From Clostridia bacterium (GTDB lineage: Bacteria > Bacillota_A > Clostridia > Oscillospirales > CAG-272): a stretch of DNA of 27,989 nucleotides. The notes below the pieces were generated by a model. It was not told the origin of the DNA. It saw only the letters and a list, made by a program, of their open reading frames with translations, and made no database searches. How positions within the stretch are numbered: position 1 is the stretch's first letter; each line of letters opens with the position of its first letter. The translations under genes were made by a program, and so were the position numbers. Location: the NCBI GenBank assembly GCA_017453335.1, contig JAFTKI010000089.1, positions 1 through 27,989 of the forward strand, in the 5' to 3' direction. Of this stretch, positions 14,300-23,300 are shown piece after piece.

Positions 14300-15010
14300 T
14301 CATTGTTTTTCCAAAAGATCGGGGCGCAGTGTGCGTGTCAGCTCCAACGCCTGCTCGTCTCTCCATTGGTCAATATTGGCATGGTGTCCCGAGATCAGCA
14401 CATCTGGAACCTTCACGCCGTGGTATTCGTAGGGACGTGTGTATTGCGGATATTCCAAAAGTCCCGAGGAAATGCTTTCCTTTTCGTAGCATTCGGCATC
14501 CGAAAGCACCCCGTCCACCAGTCGCGCCACGCAATCGGTCAGGATACACGCAGGAATCTCGCCGCCCGTCAGCACGAAATCTCCGATCGAGATCTCTTCA
14601 TCCACGATCTCGTCCACGATACGGCGGTCAACGCCCTCGTAGTGTCCGCAAAGCAGGATCAGATTGTCATAATCCCGTGCCAGCTCTGCAGCACGGCTTT
14701 GTGTGAGCACCTTGCCCATGGGCGAGAGATAGATCACGCGGCGACGCAGATTTTCGTCCAGCTCCTCTGCCCGTTGCTGAGCAAGCACCCCTTGATAACA
14801 GTTATAGATCGGGGGCGCCATCATCAGCATTCCCTTTCCGCCTCCGTAAGGAGTATCGTCCACGCGGCGGTGCTTATCCTCGGAATAATCGCGGATATTG
14901 TGCGTGCGCACCGTGATCGCTCCGTTTTTCTGTGCGCGCCCGATCACGCTCTCGCCAAGCACGGTGTTGACCAGATCGGGAAAAAGCGTCATAATATCAA
15001 AACGCATCAT
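14300..15010 (-). CDS. trmD: tRNA (guanine(37)-N(1))-methyltransferase
   Basis: TrmD methylates G37 next to the anticodon of several tRNAs using S-adenosylmethionine and prevents frameshifting. The 236-residue product shows the family's FDIMTLFPDLV start, the DDTPYGGGKGMLM loop, the SAM-binding trefoil-knot segments YLSPMGKVL, LLCGHYEGVDRRI and SIGDFVLTGGE, and the C-terminal HHANIDQWR. The ATG overlaps the rimM stop as ATGA and has GGAG 5 nt before it. rimM-trmD is a classic pair, usually followed by rplS (ribosomal protein L19); here rplS is absent and a repeat element follows. Confidence 0.97.
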   Translation of the reverse strand: MMRFDIMTLFPDLVNTVLGESVIGRAQKNGAITVRTHNIRDYSEDKHRRVDDTPYGGGKGMLMMAPPIYNCYQGVLAQQRAEELDENLRRRVIYLSPMGKVLTQSRAAELARDYDNLILLCGHYEGVDRRIVDEIVDEEISIGDFVLTGGEIPACILTDCVARLVDGVLSDAECYEKESISSGLLEYPQYTRPYEYHGVKVPDVLISGHHANIDQWRDEQALELTRTLRPDLLEKQ

Positions 15011-15531
15011 ACGTTCTCCGCACCTCCGTCCAAAAGTCCGGGAATCGGACGGATATAAACGGCATCCTCGGGATCGATCCGCACCACAAATTCGGGAACG
15101 GCAGGTACCATAAAGTCGCCGCGCTCGGTACGTACGATGTACAGATCTCTCACTCCTGCCGTGTTGATATCAACCAATTCGCCCAGCACCTCGCCGCTGT
15201 CGGCATCGCGCACGGGAAGTCCCAAAAGATCAACGATAAAGGAATCTCCCTCCTCCAAGGGCAGATCCTCCCGCGCGGCATACACAACGGTTCCACGCAA
15301 AGCATTTGCGGCTTCCTCGCTGTCAACGCCCTCCAGATCCATCAGCACAAACTGACGGAATACCGATGCGTGCAACACCTGCTTTGCGGTGTACTGACCG
15401 TTCTTACAAAACCAAAGCGTGGGGAGAGAGGACAGGATCGCGGGCGAATCGCACCACGACTCCAGCTTTACGGTTCCACGAAATCCGTGTGTATTGATGA
15501 TCTTTCCGCATTCCAGATAAGCCTTTTTCAT
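15007..15531 (-). CDS. rimM: 16S rRNA-processing protein RimM
   Basis: RimM binds the 30S head (protein S19) and assists its maturation. The 174-residue product begins LECGKIINTHGFRGTVKLES, the conserved RimM start, and has a C-terminal PRC-barrel domain with the family end pattern (FMVPAVPEFV, then DPEDAVYIRPIPGLLD). The ATG at 15531 is chosen because GGAGGA lies 10 nt upstream at 15541-15546; the frame extends another 11 codons, but that part contains the ribosome site. It is co-transcribed with trmD, which overlaps it by 4 nt. The usual upstream neighbours rpsP and the KH-domain gene are not here, as the strand switches immediately upstream. Confidence 0.94.
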   Translation of the reverse strand: MKKAYLECGKIINTHGFRGTVKLESWCDSPAILSSLPTLWFCKNGQYTAKQVLHASVFRQFVLMDLEGVDSEEAANALRGTVVYAAREDLPLEEGDSFIVDLLGLPVRDADSGEVLGELVDINTAGVRDLYIVRTERGDFMVPAVPEFVVRIDPEDAVYIRPIPGLLDGGAENV

Positions 15532-15566
15532 AAAGACATGTCCTCCGCTTTTGTAATATTTCATTT

Positions 15567-15595
15567 AGTATATCACAATCTTGCAAAAAAAGCAA
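15567..15595 (-). promoter_or_regulatory. Promoter for rimM-trmD overlapping a hairpin
   Basis: On the minus strand TTGCTT and TATACT are 17 nt apart, about 36 nt from the rimM ATG. The -35 and half of the spacer lie in a perfect inverted repeat, AATCTTGC-A7-GCAAGATT, at 15577-15599. Confidence 0.55.
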
Positions 15596-15599
15596 GATT
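15577..15599. repeat. 8-bp inverted repeat with A7/T7 centre upstream of rimM
   Basis: AATCTTGC and GCAAGATT are perfect complements around seven A (plus strand). It overlaps the rimM promoter and could be an operator or a hairpin. No gene ends here that would need a terminator, as both neighbours diverge. Confidence 0.5.
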
Positions 15600-15686
15600 T
15601 ATCGGTTATTTTTTGAAATACGGCGTTTTTTCGGGAGAATCCCCGAAAAAAAGAGGCTTGTACCAAAAATATTTACAAATTAGCTA

Positions 15687-15714
15687 TTGTATATTCACGG
15701 AAAATGTTTATAAT
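15687..15714 (+). promoter_or_regulatory. SigA-type promoter for yajC
   Basis: TTGTAT and a perfect TATAAT are 16 nt apart, ending about 35 nt before the yajC start and diverging from rimM. Confidence 0.6.
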
Positions 15715-15749
15715 TAAGGGGATTATTATGAAATTCGGAGGAATTGATT

Positions 15750-16028
15750 GTGGATATTGTTTCTATTGTGATGATCGTTGCGATGATTGCTATTTTCTAT
15801 TTTGTTGGAATCCGTCCGCAAAAGAAGCAGGAAAAGGAAGCAAACAATATGCGGAACAGTCTGGCTGTTGGCGATGAGATCACCACCATCGGCGGTATCA
15901 TCGGCAAGGTTGTCAGCATCAAGGACGAAACCTGCGTGATCGAAACGACTCACGAACGCACCAAGATCCGTATCCTGAAGACCGCGATCAGCCGCATCGA
16001 CGTAAAGGTTGACGAAGCAGGAAACTGA
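15750..16028 (+). CDS. yajC: Preprotein translocase subunit YajC
   Basis: YajC is a small single-helix protein that joins SecDF at the Sec translocon in the cytoplasmic membrane. The 92-residue product has one N-terminal helix (residues 2-21) ending in the hallmark YFVGIRPQKKQEKE, then a soluble domain with LAVGDEITTIGGIIGKVVSI, the conserved YajC core. The GTG at 15750 is preferred because GGAGG lies 8 nt upstream; a TTG six bases earlier is only 2 nt from that site. No secD or secF follows. Instead a TIGR04086-like gene lies 81 nt downstream, which is a common neighbour of yajC in Clostridia. Confidence 0.94.
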   Translation: MDIVSIVMIVAMIAIFYFVGIRPQKKQEKEANNMRNSLAVGDEITTIGGIIGKVVSIKDETCVIETTHERTKIRILKTAISRIDVKVDEAGN

Positions 16029-16052
16029 CCAAAACACGTTTTGAAACGGAAT

Positions 16053-16109
16053 AAAAAGACCTCTGCACGAATATGCTTTACCGAAGCATTTTCTCGCGGA
16101 GGTTTTTTT
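16053..16109 (+). terminator. Terminator-like hairpin after yajC that includes the next gene's ribosome site
   Basis: AGACCTCTGC pairs with GCGGAGGT and the following T-run (8 bp core with one G-T pair), enclosing an inner stem ATGCTT/AAGCAT. The 3' arm holds the GGAGG of the downstream gene, and the T7 run ends directly at its ATG. The structure therefore looks like a terminator but also hides the ribosome site. Confidence 0.65.
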
Positions 16110-16571
16110 ATGAATCAAACCAAAACAAAAAAAGCAAAGAACGGAACAAAGAAATCTACATCGACCACACAGTCTTCCCTGTCGCTTTGGATATCGCATC
16201 TTTCCAAGTCGGTTTTGATCGCGCTGGTATCGGGCATGATCTTGCTGTTATCTGCTACTGCGGCAGCCTATTTTACGCCCAATCCCTCTGACTGGATCCC
16301 AACGCTTGGGCTGATCGTTTCGGCACTGACCGCCCTGATCTGCGGCTTTGCTGCCGCAAAGCTTCATGGACACTCGGCACTTTTATGCGGGCTTTACAGC
16401 GGAACGCTTTGTATGCTGCTTATGTTGCTTGCCTCTCTCTTTTTCAAATCCTACTCCACGGGCTATACGGCATGGCTCTCATGTTTGTTACACGCAGGCT
16501 TTGTCCTTTGTGCGATCGGCGGCGCATACATCGGCGCAAGACCGCCGAAAAGACGGAAAAAAAGACATTGA
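16110..16571 (+). CDS. TIGR04086-like four-helix membrane protein
   Basis: The 153-residue product has a polar Lys/Thr/Ser-rich N-terminus of about 30 residues, four membrane helices (roughly 36-58, 66-84, 90-110 and 117-138) and a basic tail (RPPKRRKKRH). This layout, the length and the place after yajC fit the TIGR04086 family of unknown function found in Clostridia. The helix edges carry small residues (GFAAAKLHG, GGAYIGA). ATG 16110 is chosen since GGAGG lies 7 nt upstream; the longer frame from 16041 runs through the hairpin. In many Clostridia the SCIFF peptide gene is also nearby; I looked for a short six-cysteine frame downstream and saw none. Confidence 0.7.
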   Translation: MNQTKTKKAKNGTKKSTSTTQSSLSLWISHLSKSVLIALVSGMILLLSATAAAYFTPNPSDWIPTLGLIVSALTALICGFAAAKLHGHSALLCGLYSGTLCMLLMLLASLFFKSYSTGYTAWLSCLLHAGFVLCAIGGAYIGARPPKRRKKRH

Positions 16572-16576
16572 ATCTC

Positions 16577-16613
16577 CCAAAAGGCGGTTGGCTTTTTGCC
16601 AGCCGCCTTTTGT
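16577..16613 (+). terminator. Rho-independent terminator after TIGR04086-like gene
   Basis: AAAAGGCGGTTGGC pairs with GCCAGCCGCCTTTT around a TTTTT loop (10-bp GC-rich core with one G-T pair). It sits 6 nt after the stop codon. Confidence 0.88.
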
Positions 16614-16671
16614 TCATCAATCATTCACAAAACGTTCATTTTCGGCACTATTATTGTTATTTAAAAAAAGA

Positions 16672-16685
16672 TATAATAATATAAT
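16672..16685 (+). promoter_or_regulatory. AT-rich promoter region for the ABC exporter pair
   Basis: Two TATAAT boxes (16672-16677 and 16680-16685) lie 36-49 nt before the first ABC gene in a run of A/T. No -35 box has ideal spacing; TATTAT 17 nt upstream of the first -10 is the best candidate. Confidence 0.45.
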
Positions 16686-16720
16686 AATGTTTTTTATTAG
16701 GAAAGGACTCTTCCAAAACC

Positions 16721-18448
16721 ATGAAACGACTTCTCGTTTACCTGAAGCCCTATCGAAAAGAATGCGTGATCAGTCCTCTGTTCAAGCTTCTGGAGGCTTT
16801 GTTCGATCTCCTCGTTCCCTTGGTGGTCAAGGATATCATCGACGTGGGCATTGCCAACGCGGACAAGCCTCATATTTTTCTCTTGTGCGGCGTGCTGGCA
16901 GGCTTTGCCGTGGTCGGACTCACCTGTGCGCTGATCGCACAGTATTTTGCCGCGCGTGCGGCGGTTGGATTCAGCACCGACGTACGGCGGGATCTGTTCG
17001 CGCATATTCAAAAGCTCTCTTATGCGGAAACCGACCGCATCGGCATATCCACGCTGATCACTCGCATGACAGCCGATATCAACCAACTGCAATCAGGCGT
17101 CAACATGACGCTGCGCCTTTTGTTGCGCTCCCCCATCATCGTGTTCGGTGCGATGATCATGGCGTTTACCGTGAAATGGAAGAGCGCGCTTGTATTCGTG
17201 GTCATCATTCCGCTTCTGGCAGCCGTGGTATTCAGCATCATGCTCAAAACCATTCCGCTGTTCAAGCGTGTGCAGGGAGACCTTGACCGCGTGACCTCGG
17301 TGACGCGTGAAAATCTGACCGGCTCGCGTGTGATCCGCGCATTCCGAAAGGAAAACGCAGAGATTGAGCAGTTCAACACCGCAAACGAAGCACACAACCG
17401 CTCGCAAAACTTTGTGGGCAAGATTTCGGCATTGATGAACCCGATCACGCTCGTATTGGTCAATCTCGGTGTGATCCTGCTGTTGCTCTCGGGCGGACAG
17501 CTGGTGCAGATCGGAGAGCTGACACAGGGTGAGGTCGTTGCTCTGACCAACTATATGGCACAGATCCTTGTAGAGCTTGTAAAATTCGCAAATACCATTT
17601 TCCTTGTCAACAAGGCACTCGCCTCGGGCAACCGTGTGGAAGCAGTGTTTGAAACGCCCGTTGGTATGCAGGTGCGCCCTGCCAACACAGAGAAACAAAG
17701 TGACGATGCGGTTACCTTCCAAGGCGTATCGCTTACCTATCAAAGAAACGCCGAGCCCTCTCTCTCGGGACTAAGCTTTTCGGTTCCCAAGGGTGCAACC
17801 GTGGGAATCATCGGATCCACCGGCTCGGGAAAAAGCTCGGTGGTACATCTGATCTCACGCTTCTATGATGTCACCGAGGGATGCGTTCTGGTCAATGGAC
17901 GCGATGTGAGAACACAGGATACCGAGGAGCTTCGTGCCAAGATCGCCACGGTTCCCCAAAAACCGATCCTCTTCCGCGGAACGGTTCGCTCCAATCTTCT
18001 GTGGGGCAATCCCGATGCAACCGACGAAGAGCTTTGGAGCGCATTGGAGGCGGCACAGGCAAAGGAATTCGTGGAACAAAAGGACGGCGGTCTGGATGCT
18101 CCCGTTACACAAAACGGAAAGAATTTCTCGGGCGGACAACGCCAACGCCTTACTATCGCACGCGCACTGGTACGTCGGGCGGAAATTCTGATTCTGGACG
18201 ACAGCTCCTCGGCACTTGACTATGCAACCGATGCCACGCTTCGTACCGCTTTGCGCAGCCTTCCCTACAAGCCCACGACCTTTTTGATCTCTCAGCGCAC
18301 CTCCTCGATCCGTCACGCCGATCTGATCCTTGTCATGGAGGACGGTGAGCTGGTGGGACAGGGTACGCACGATCAGCTTCTGGAGAGCTGTGAGGTCTAC
18401 CGCGAGATCTATGAATCGCAATTCCAAAAAGGGGGTGAGACGGTATGA
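16721..18448 (+). CDS. ABC exporter half-transporter A (degenerate catalytic site)
   Basis: A 575-residue half-transporter: six membrane helices (about residues 15-300) followed by a nucleotide-binding domain. Walker A is GSTGSGKSS at 365-373, the Q-loop glutamine is at 413, and the signature is a normal FSGGQ at 469-473. The Walker B ends ILDD (Asp494 in place of the catalytic Glu), and the switch-loop His is replaced by Gln525 in LISQR. This is the pattern of the degenerate-site partner in heterodimeric exporters such as TM287/288 and BmrCD. It overlaps the next gene by ATGA, and that gene carries the intact residues. The pair probably exports drugs, lipids or peptides from the cytoplasm or inner leaflet; the substrate is unknown. 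The ribosome site AAAGGA is 13 nt from the ATG. Confidence 0.93.
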   Translation: MKRLLVYLKPYRKECVISPLFKLLEALFDLLVPLVVKDIIDVGIANADKPHIFLLCGVLAGFAVVGLTCALIAQYFAARAAVGFSTDVRRDLFAHIQKLSYAETDRIGISTLITRMTADINQLQSGVNMTLRLLLRSPIIVFGAMIMAFTVKWKSALVFVVIIPLLAAVVFSIMLKTIPLFKRVQGDLDRVTSVTRENLTGSRVIRAFRKENAEIEQFNTANEAHNRSQNFVGKISALMNPITLVLVNLGVILLLLSGGQLVQIGELTQGEVVALTNYMAQILVELVKFANTIFLVNKALASGNRVEAVFETPVGMQVRPANTEKQSDDAVTFQGVSLTYQRNAEPSLSGLSFSVPKGATVGIIGSTGSGKSSVVHLISRFYDVTEGCVLVNGRDVRTQDTEELRAKIATVPQKPILFRGTVRSNLLWGNPDATDEELWSALEAAQAKEFVEQKDGGLDAPVTQNGKNFSGGQRQRLTIARALVRRAEILILDDSSSALDYATDATLRTALRSLPYKPTTFLISQRTSSIRHADLILVMEDGELVGQGTHDQLLESCEVYREIYESQFQKGGETV

Positions 18449-20238
18449 AAAAGCAGAAAAAGCAAGGACTTGATATGCGCACGGTCAAGCGTGTGCTGAA
18501 GGACCTCAAGCATTACCGTATCGCGCTCGCCGTCTCGCTTCTGCTTGCCGCCGTCACGGTGGCACTGACGCTTTACATTCCCCTGTTGACGGGTGATGCC
18601 ATCGACCTGATGCTGGGTGAGGGTGCCGTTGACTTCAAGGGTGTCGTGCAGATCGCCATTCTGATCGGGGTCTGTGCGGTGATCTCGGCGCTGGCGCAAT
18701 GGCTGATGAACGTACTCAACAACCGTATCACCTACGGAATGGTGCGTAAGCTGCGTCGCGATGCCTTTGTAAAGCTGCAGAAATTGCCGCTTTCCTATAT
18801 CGACAGTCATTCGGTGGGTGAGATCGTCAGCCGTATGATGACCGATGTGGATCAGTTTGCAGACGGTCTTTTGATGGGATTTGCGCAGTTTTTCACGGGA
18901 ATTCTGACCATTCTCGGAACACTGGTTCTGATGATCATGATTCGCCCGAGCGTGGCGTTGGTGGTCATTTTTGTCACTCCCCTGTCGCTGTTCGTGGCTT
19001 CCTTTATCGCAAAGCGAACCTACTCCATGTTCAAGCTGCAATCCGAAACCCGCGCCGAGCAGACCGCTATGATCGATGAATATATCGGAAATCACAAGGT
19101 CGTGGTTGCCTTCGGTCACGAGGACGAGGCGGAGGCAGAATTCAACGAGATCAACACGCGACTTGGGAAAGCTGCGCTTCGCGCCACCTTCTTTTCTTCA
19201 ATCACCAACCCCTCTACCCGATTCGTCAACAATCTGGTCTATGCGGGCGTTGCGCTGACGGGCGCTTTGTTGGTCATCGGAACGGCGGGAACGCTCAATC
19301 CCTTCACCGTTGGCCACTTGTCCGTTTTTCTTTCCTACGCCAACCAATACACCAAGCCCTTCAATGAGATCTCGGGTGTGCTGACCGAGCTGCAAAACGC
19401 GCTTGCCTGCGCCTCCCGTCTGTTTGAGCTTTTGGATGAGCTTGAGACGGTTCCCGACGCATCCGATGCAAGAGTGCTGGAAAATGCAGACGGAGATGTG
19501 GAGCTTTCGGACGTAGCCTTTTCCTATTCGCCCGACCGTGAGCTGATCCGTGACCTGAATCTCTCGGTAAAGCCCGGACAGCGAATCGCAATCGTTGGCC
19601 CCACGGGATGCGGAAAAACGACTGTGATCAATCTTCTGATGCGGTTTTATGACGTGGACGACGGAGCAATCTCGGTAGACGGTACCGACATCCGTAACAT
19701 CACGCGATCCTCTTTGCGGGCAAACTGGGGCATGGTTCTGCAGGACACCTGGCTGCGCGCCGCAACAGTACGCGAAAACATCAGCATGGGCAAGCCCGAT
19801 GCTACCGACGAGGAGATCATCGCCGCCGCAAAAGCCGCACACGCACATTCCTTTATCAAACGCCTGCCAAACGGCTACGACACTGTTCTCGGTGAAAACG
19901 GCGGTACCCTTTCGCAAGGTCAAAAGCAGCTTTTGTGTATCGCGCGTGTGATGCTGGCACTGCCTCCGATGCTGATCCTGGATGAAGCAACCTCCTCGAT
20001 CGATACCCGTATGGAGCTGAAGATTCAGAACGCGTTTGCCGAAATGATGAGGGGACGAACCTCCTTTATCGTGGCGCACCGCCTTTCCACCATCGAATCC
20101 GCCGACGTGATCCTTGTTATGAAGGACGGAAAGATCATCGAGCAGGGAGACCACAATACCCTCTTATCGAAAGAAGGATTTTATTACCGTCTTTATAACA
20201 GTCAGTTTACCGAAGCAAACGAAGCCGTCGACTTATAA
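18445..20238 (+). CDS. ABC exporter half-transporter B (catalytic partner)
   Basis: A 597-residue half-transporter with a 20-residue basic N-terminus, six helices to about residue 320, and a nucleotide-binding domain. Walker A is GPTGCGKTT at 385-393, Walker B is ILDE with the catalytic Glu514, and the switch His is His545 in VAHRLST. Its signature motif is LSQGQ (489-493) rather than LSGGQ. In a heterodimer this weak signature faces the partner's degenerate Walker B, so both defects fall in the same ATP site, as in characterised asymmetric exporters. The start overlaps the first gene's stop as ATGA, giving coupled translation at a matched ratio. Confidence 0.94.
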   Translation: MKKQKKQGLDMRTVKRVLKDLKHYRIALAVSLLLAAVTVALTLYIPLLTGDAIDLMLGEGAVDFKGVVQIAILIGVCAVISALAQWLMNVLNNRITYGMVRKLRRDAFVKLQKLPLSYIDSHSVGEIVSRMMTDVDQFADGLLMGFAQFFTGILTILGTLVLMIMIRPSVALVVIFVTPLSLFVASFIAKRTYSMFKLQSETRAEQTAMIDEYIGNHKVVVAFGHEDEAEAEFNEINTRLGKAALRATFFSSITNPSTRFVNNLVYAGVALTGALLVIGTAGTLNPFTVGHLSVFLSYANQYTKPFNEISGVLTELQNALACASRLFELLDELETVPDASDARVLENADGDVELSDVAFSYSPDRELIRDLNLSVKPGQRIAIVGPTGCGKTTVINLLMRFYDVDDGAISVDGTDIRNITRSSLRANWGMVLQDTWLRAATVRENISMGKPDATDEEIIAAAKAAHAHSFIKRLPNGYDTVLGENGGTLSQGQKQLLCIARVMLALPPMLILDEATSSIDTRMELKIQNAFAEMMRGRTSFIVAHRLSTIESADVILVMKDGKIIEQGDHNTLLSKEGFYYRLYNSQFTEANEAVDL

Positions 20239-20263
20239 ATCAGCATTTTTTGTTACAAAATAT

Positions 20264-20303
20264 ATAGAAGCTTTTAGAAAAACATAAAAAAATCAGCTTC
20301 TAT
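20264..20303. repeat. 9-bp inverted repeat ATAGAAGCT...AGCTTCTAT upstream of the MacB/FtsX-like gene
   Basis: The arms 20264-20272 and 20295-20303 are perfect complements separated by 22 nt of A-rich sequence. The repeat sits 23 nt upstream of the extended -10. It could be a regulator-binding site with two half-sites about three helical turns apart. There is no T-run, so it is not a terminator. Confidence 0.45.
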
Positions 20304-20325
20304 TCATATTCGCTTCAAACTACTG

Positions 20326-20334
20326 TGATAGAAT
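20326..20334 (+). promoter_or_regulatory. Extended -10 promoter for the MacB/FtsX-like ABC gene
   Basis: TGATAGAAT is an extended -10 (TG-n-TAGAAT) 32 nt before the TTG start. The same 9-mer is the -10 of the DUF4234 gene at 25111-25119. No strong -35 is seen. Confidence 0.5.
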
Positions 20335-20366
20335 AACACACGAAATTTTATTTTGGAGGCAAAACA

Positions 20367-23300
20367 TTGCTTACACTCAAAAATATTATCAAGGATTACG
20401 AAACGGGAAATTCAAAGGTACGGGCTCTTGACGGTATCACTTTGGATTTTCGGGAAAGTGAATTCGTATCCATTCTCGGTCCCTCGGGCTGCGGAAAAAC
20501 CACACTTCTGAACATCATCGGAGGCTTGGACCAATACACAAGCGGCGATTTGGTGATCAACGGTCGCTCTACAACACGCTACAAAGACAAGGACTGGGAT
20601 ACCTATCGAAATCATTCGATCGGATTCGTGTTCCAAAGCTACAACCTGATCCCCCACCAAACCGTGCTTGCCAACGTGGAATTGGCACTCACGCTTTCGG
20701 GTATCTCCAAAAAGGAACGCCGCGCCCGCGCGATCGAAGCCTTGGAGCAGGTGGGACTTGGCGATCAGTTGAAGAAAAAGCCCAACCAGATGTCGGGTGG
20801 ACAGATGCAGCGTGTTGCAATCGCGCGTGCGTTGGTCAACGATCCCGATATTCTTCTGGCAGACGAGCCAACGGGTGCTTTGGATACACAGACCAGCGTG
20901 CAGATCATGGAGATCCTTCGCAAGATCTCCGAAAAGAAGCTGATCATCATGGTTACGCACAACCCCGATCTTGCACAGGAATACTCCACCCGTATCATTC
21001 GCGTAGTGGACGGTCGCGTAGTGGACGACACCGATCCCTATCACGCACCCGAGCAGAGCGAAACCGAGGCAAGCCTCTCTGACGTGTCGGTTACCGAGGT
21101 TGAAGAGCAGCCCGAGGAGCAAAAGGTGCAAAAGAAGGCAAAAGGCAAAAAGAAATCGATGTCCTTCTTCACGGCGCTCTCACTCTCGCTCAACAACCTG
21201 ATGACCAAAAAAACGCGTACCTTTATGACCTCCTTTGCAGGCTCGATCGGTATCATCGGCATTGCGCTGATCCTATCAGTCTCCTCAGGCGTGAATAACT
21301 ATATCGACTCGGTGCAAAGAGACACGCTTTCCACGTATCCCCTTACCATCCAAAAGGAAACGCAGGATTTTTCCGCAATGTTCTCGGCAATGACCGAAGT
21401 GCAGGAAATGCAACAGGGCGAGATCGATCCCAACAAGATCTACGTTGACGACTCGATGGGTGCCATGATGTCGGCTATGAGTGCCACGACCAAAAACAAT
21501 CTGGAAAAGTTCAAGCTGTATCTTGATCAGAACTACGATAAGATCAAGGATGCCGTCAGCGATATCCAGTACACCTATGATTTTGATCTGCAGATCTTCA
21601 GCGCAGATGGAAAAACGCAGGTCAGCCCCACGAAGATTTTTGACAACATGGGCGATGCCTTCTCGGGGATTTCCGAGATGATGGAGCTTTCGGGCAGCAG
21701 CGCAATGTTCAATGTGATGTCCGAAATGATCAACAATCAGGAATTGCTTGACGAGCAATACGAGCTGGTGGGTGAGAACAGCCACTGGCCCACGAACGCT
21801 CACGAGGTGGTTCTGGTAGTCAACGGCAACAATCAGATCAGCAAAATGACGCTGTATATGCTGGGTGTTCTTGATCAGTCCGAGCTGGAGGAGATCATGC
21901 AGGATCTGATGATGAACGGCGAATATGATTCCTCCATGCACATGACGACCTACGACATCAATGAGTTCATCGGCAAAGAATTTTTGATGCTGAACACCTC
22001 GGATTTTTACACCAAAACCGGTAAAACCTACACCGTTGGCGGGAACACCTACCCGATCTGGAACGATATGCGCGAGGATCCGCTGTTTGATCAGGAGGGC
22101 TTTGTAACCGAGAACGGCACCAAGCTGGTGATCTCGGGTATCGTTCGTCCCAAGAGCGGCACTGCCGCAACCTCTATCACGGGTGCGCTGGGCTACACCA
22201 AGGCTCTCACCGATGAAATTTTGCAGTTGAATACCGAAAGTGAGGTCATCAACCAGCAAAAAGAAACGCCTGACGTGAACGTGCTGACAGGCTTGAGCTT
22301 TGAGCGAATTCCCTACACCAGAGAAAACATTGGAGATTTGATCAACAAGGTGGATGATGCCACCATGGAGAGATTCTATGCGTATATGACGCAGATGATC
22401 CTTGGAAACGAGGAGTTTTCCGATCAACTGGTTGTAAACGATCTGGAAGGATTCCTTGGCTTCTTCTCCTTGATGCCCGCCGATTATCAGTCTAGACTGC
22501 TCGGCACAATGCTGGAAGCAGTGAAAGCACAGGATCCTACAGGCAACTCTTTGATTCCCATCATGACAGCATTGAGTCAAAGCTCGGGGCTTGTGGTAAA
22601 TGAAAGCACATTCCTCAAGCTCTTGCCGATCCTTTCCCAAGAAGAGATCATGCTCTCTTTGGTGGGTATTCCCGCATCCGAGCAGAGCCCCTTCCCCGTC
22701 AAGGGATTGGTGGAGCTGTGCGGAGATGGCGTGATGCAGTCGATCTATTCGGGCATGACCGCCGAGATCAAAAATCTGACCATCAACGAAGAGCTCTTTA
22801 CGATCCTGATGAAGGGTGACTCCATCACCGATGAGAATTTCGCAACCCTTGAAGAAGCACTGTACAACATGGCTCCTCAGACCGATGCGACCTACGATTC
22901 GGTTATGAAGGATCTGGGCGCTGCGGAAAAGGCATCGCCCGCATCGATCAATTTCTATGCCAAGGATTTTGAATCCAAGGACAAGATCGAAGCCTTTATT
23001 ACCGAATATAACAACAGCGTAGATGAGATCGACCAGTTGAAATACACCGATATCGTCGGTGTAATGATGTCCTCGGTTTCCACCATCATCAACGCGATCT
23101 CCTATGTTCTGATCGCATTCGTCGCCATTTCCCTGGTGGTTTCCTCGATCATGATCGGTATCATCACCTATATTTCGGTGCTGGAAAGAACCAAGGAGAT
23201 CGGTATTCTGCGTGCGATCGGTGCTTCCAAGCGCGATATCCGCCGCGTATTCAATGCCGAAACCCTGATCGTTGGATTTGTTGCAGGCTTGATCGGTATT

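Noticed and set aside
16572..16720. SCIFF six-cysteine peptide gene expected near yajC/TIGR04086
   Set aside because: No short frame with several cysteines is seen; the gap holds a terminator and a promoter only.
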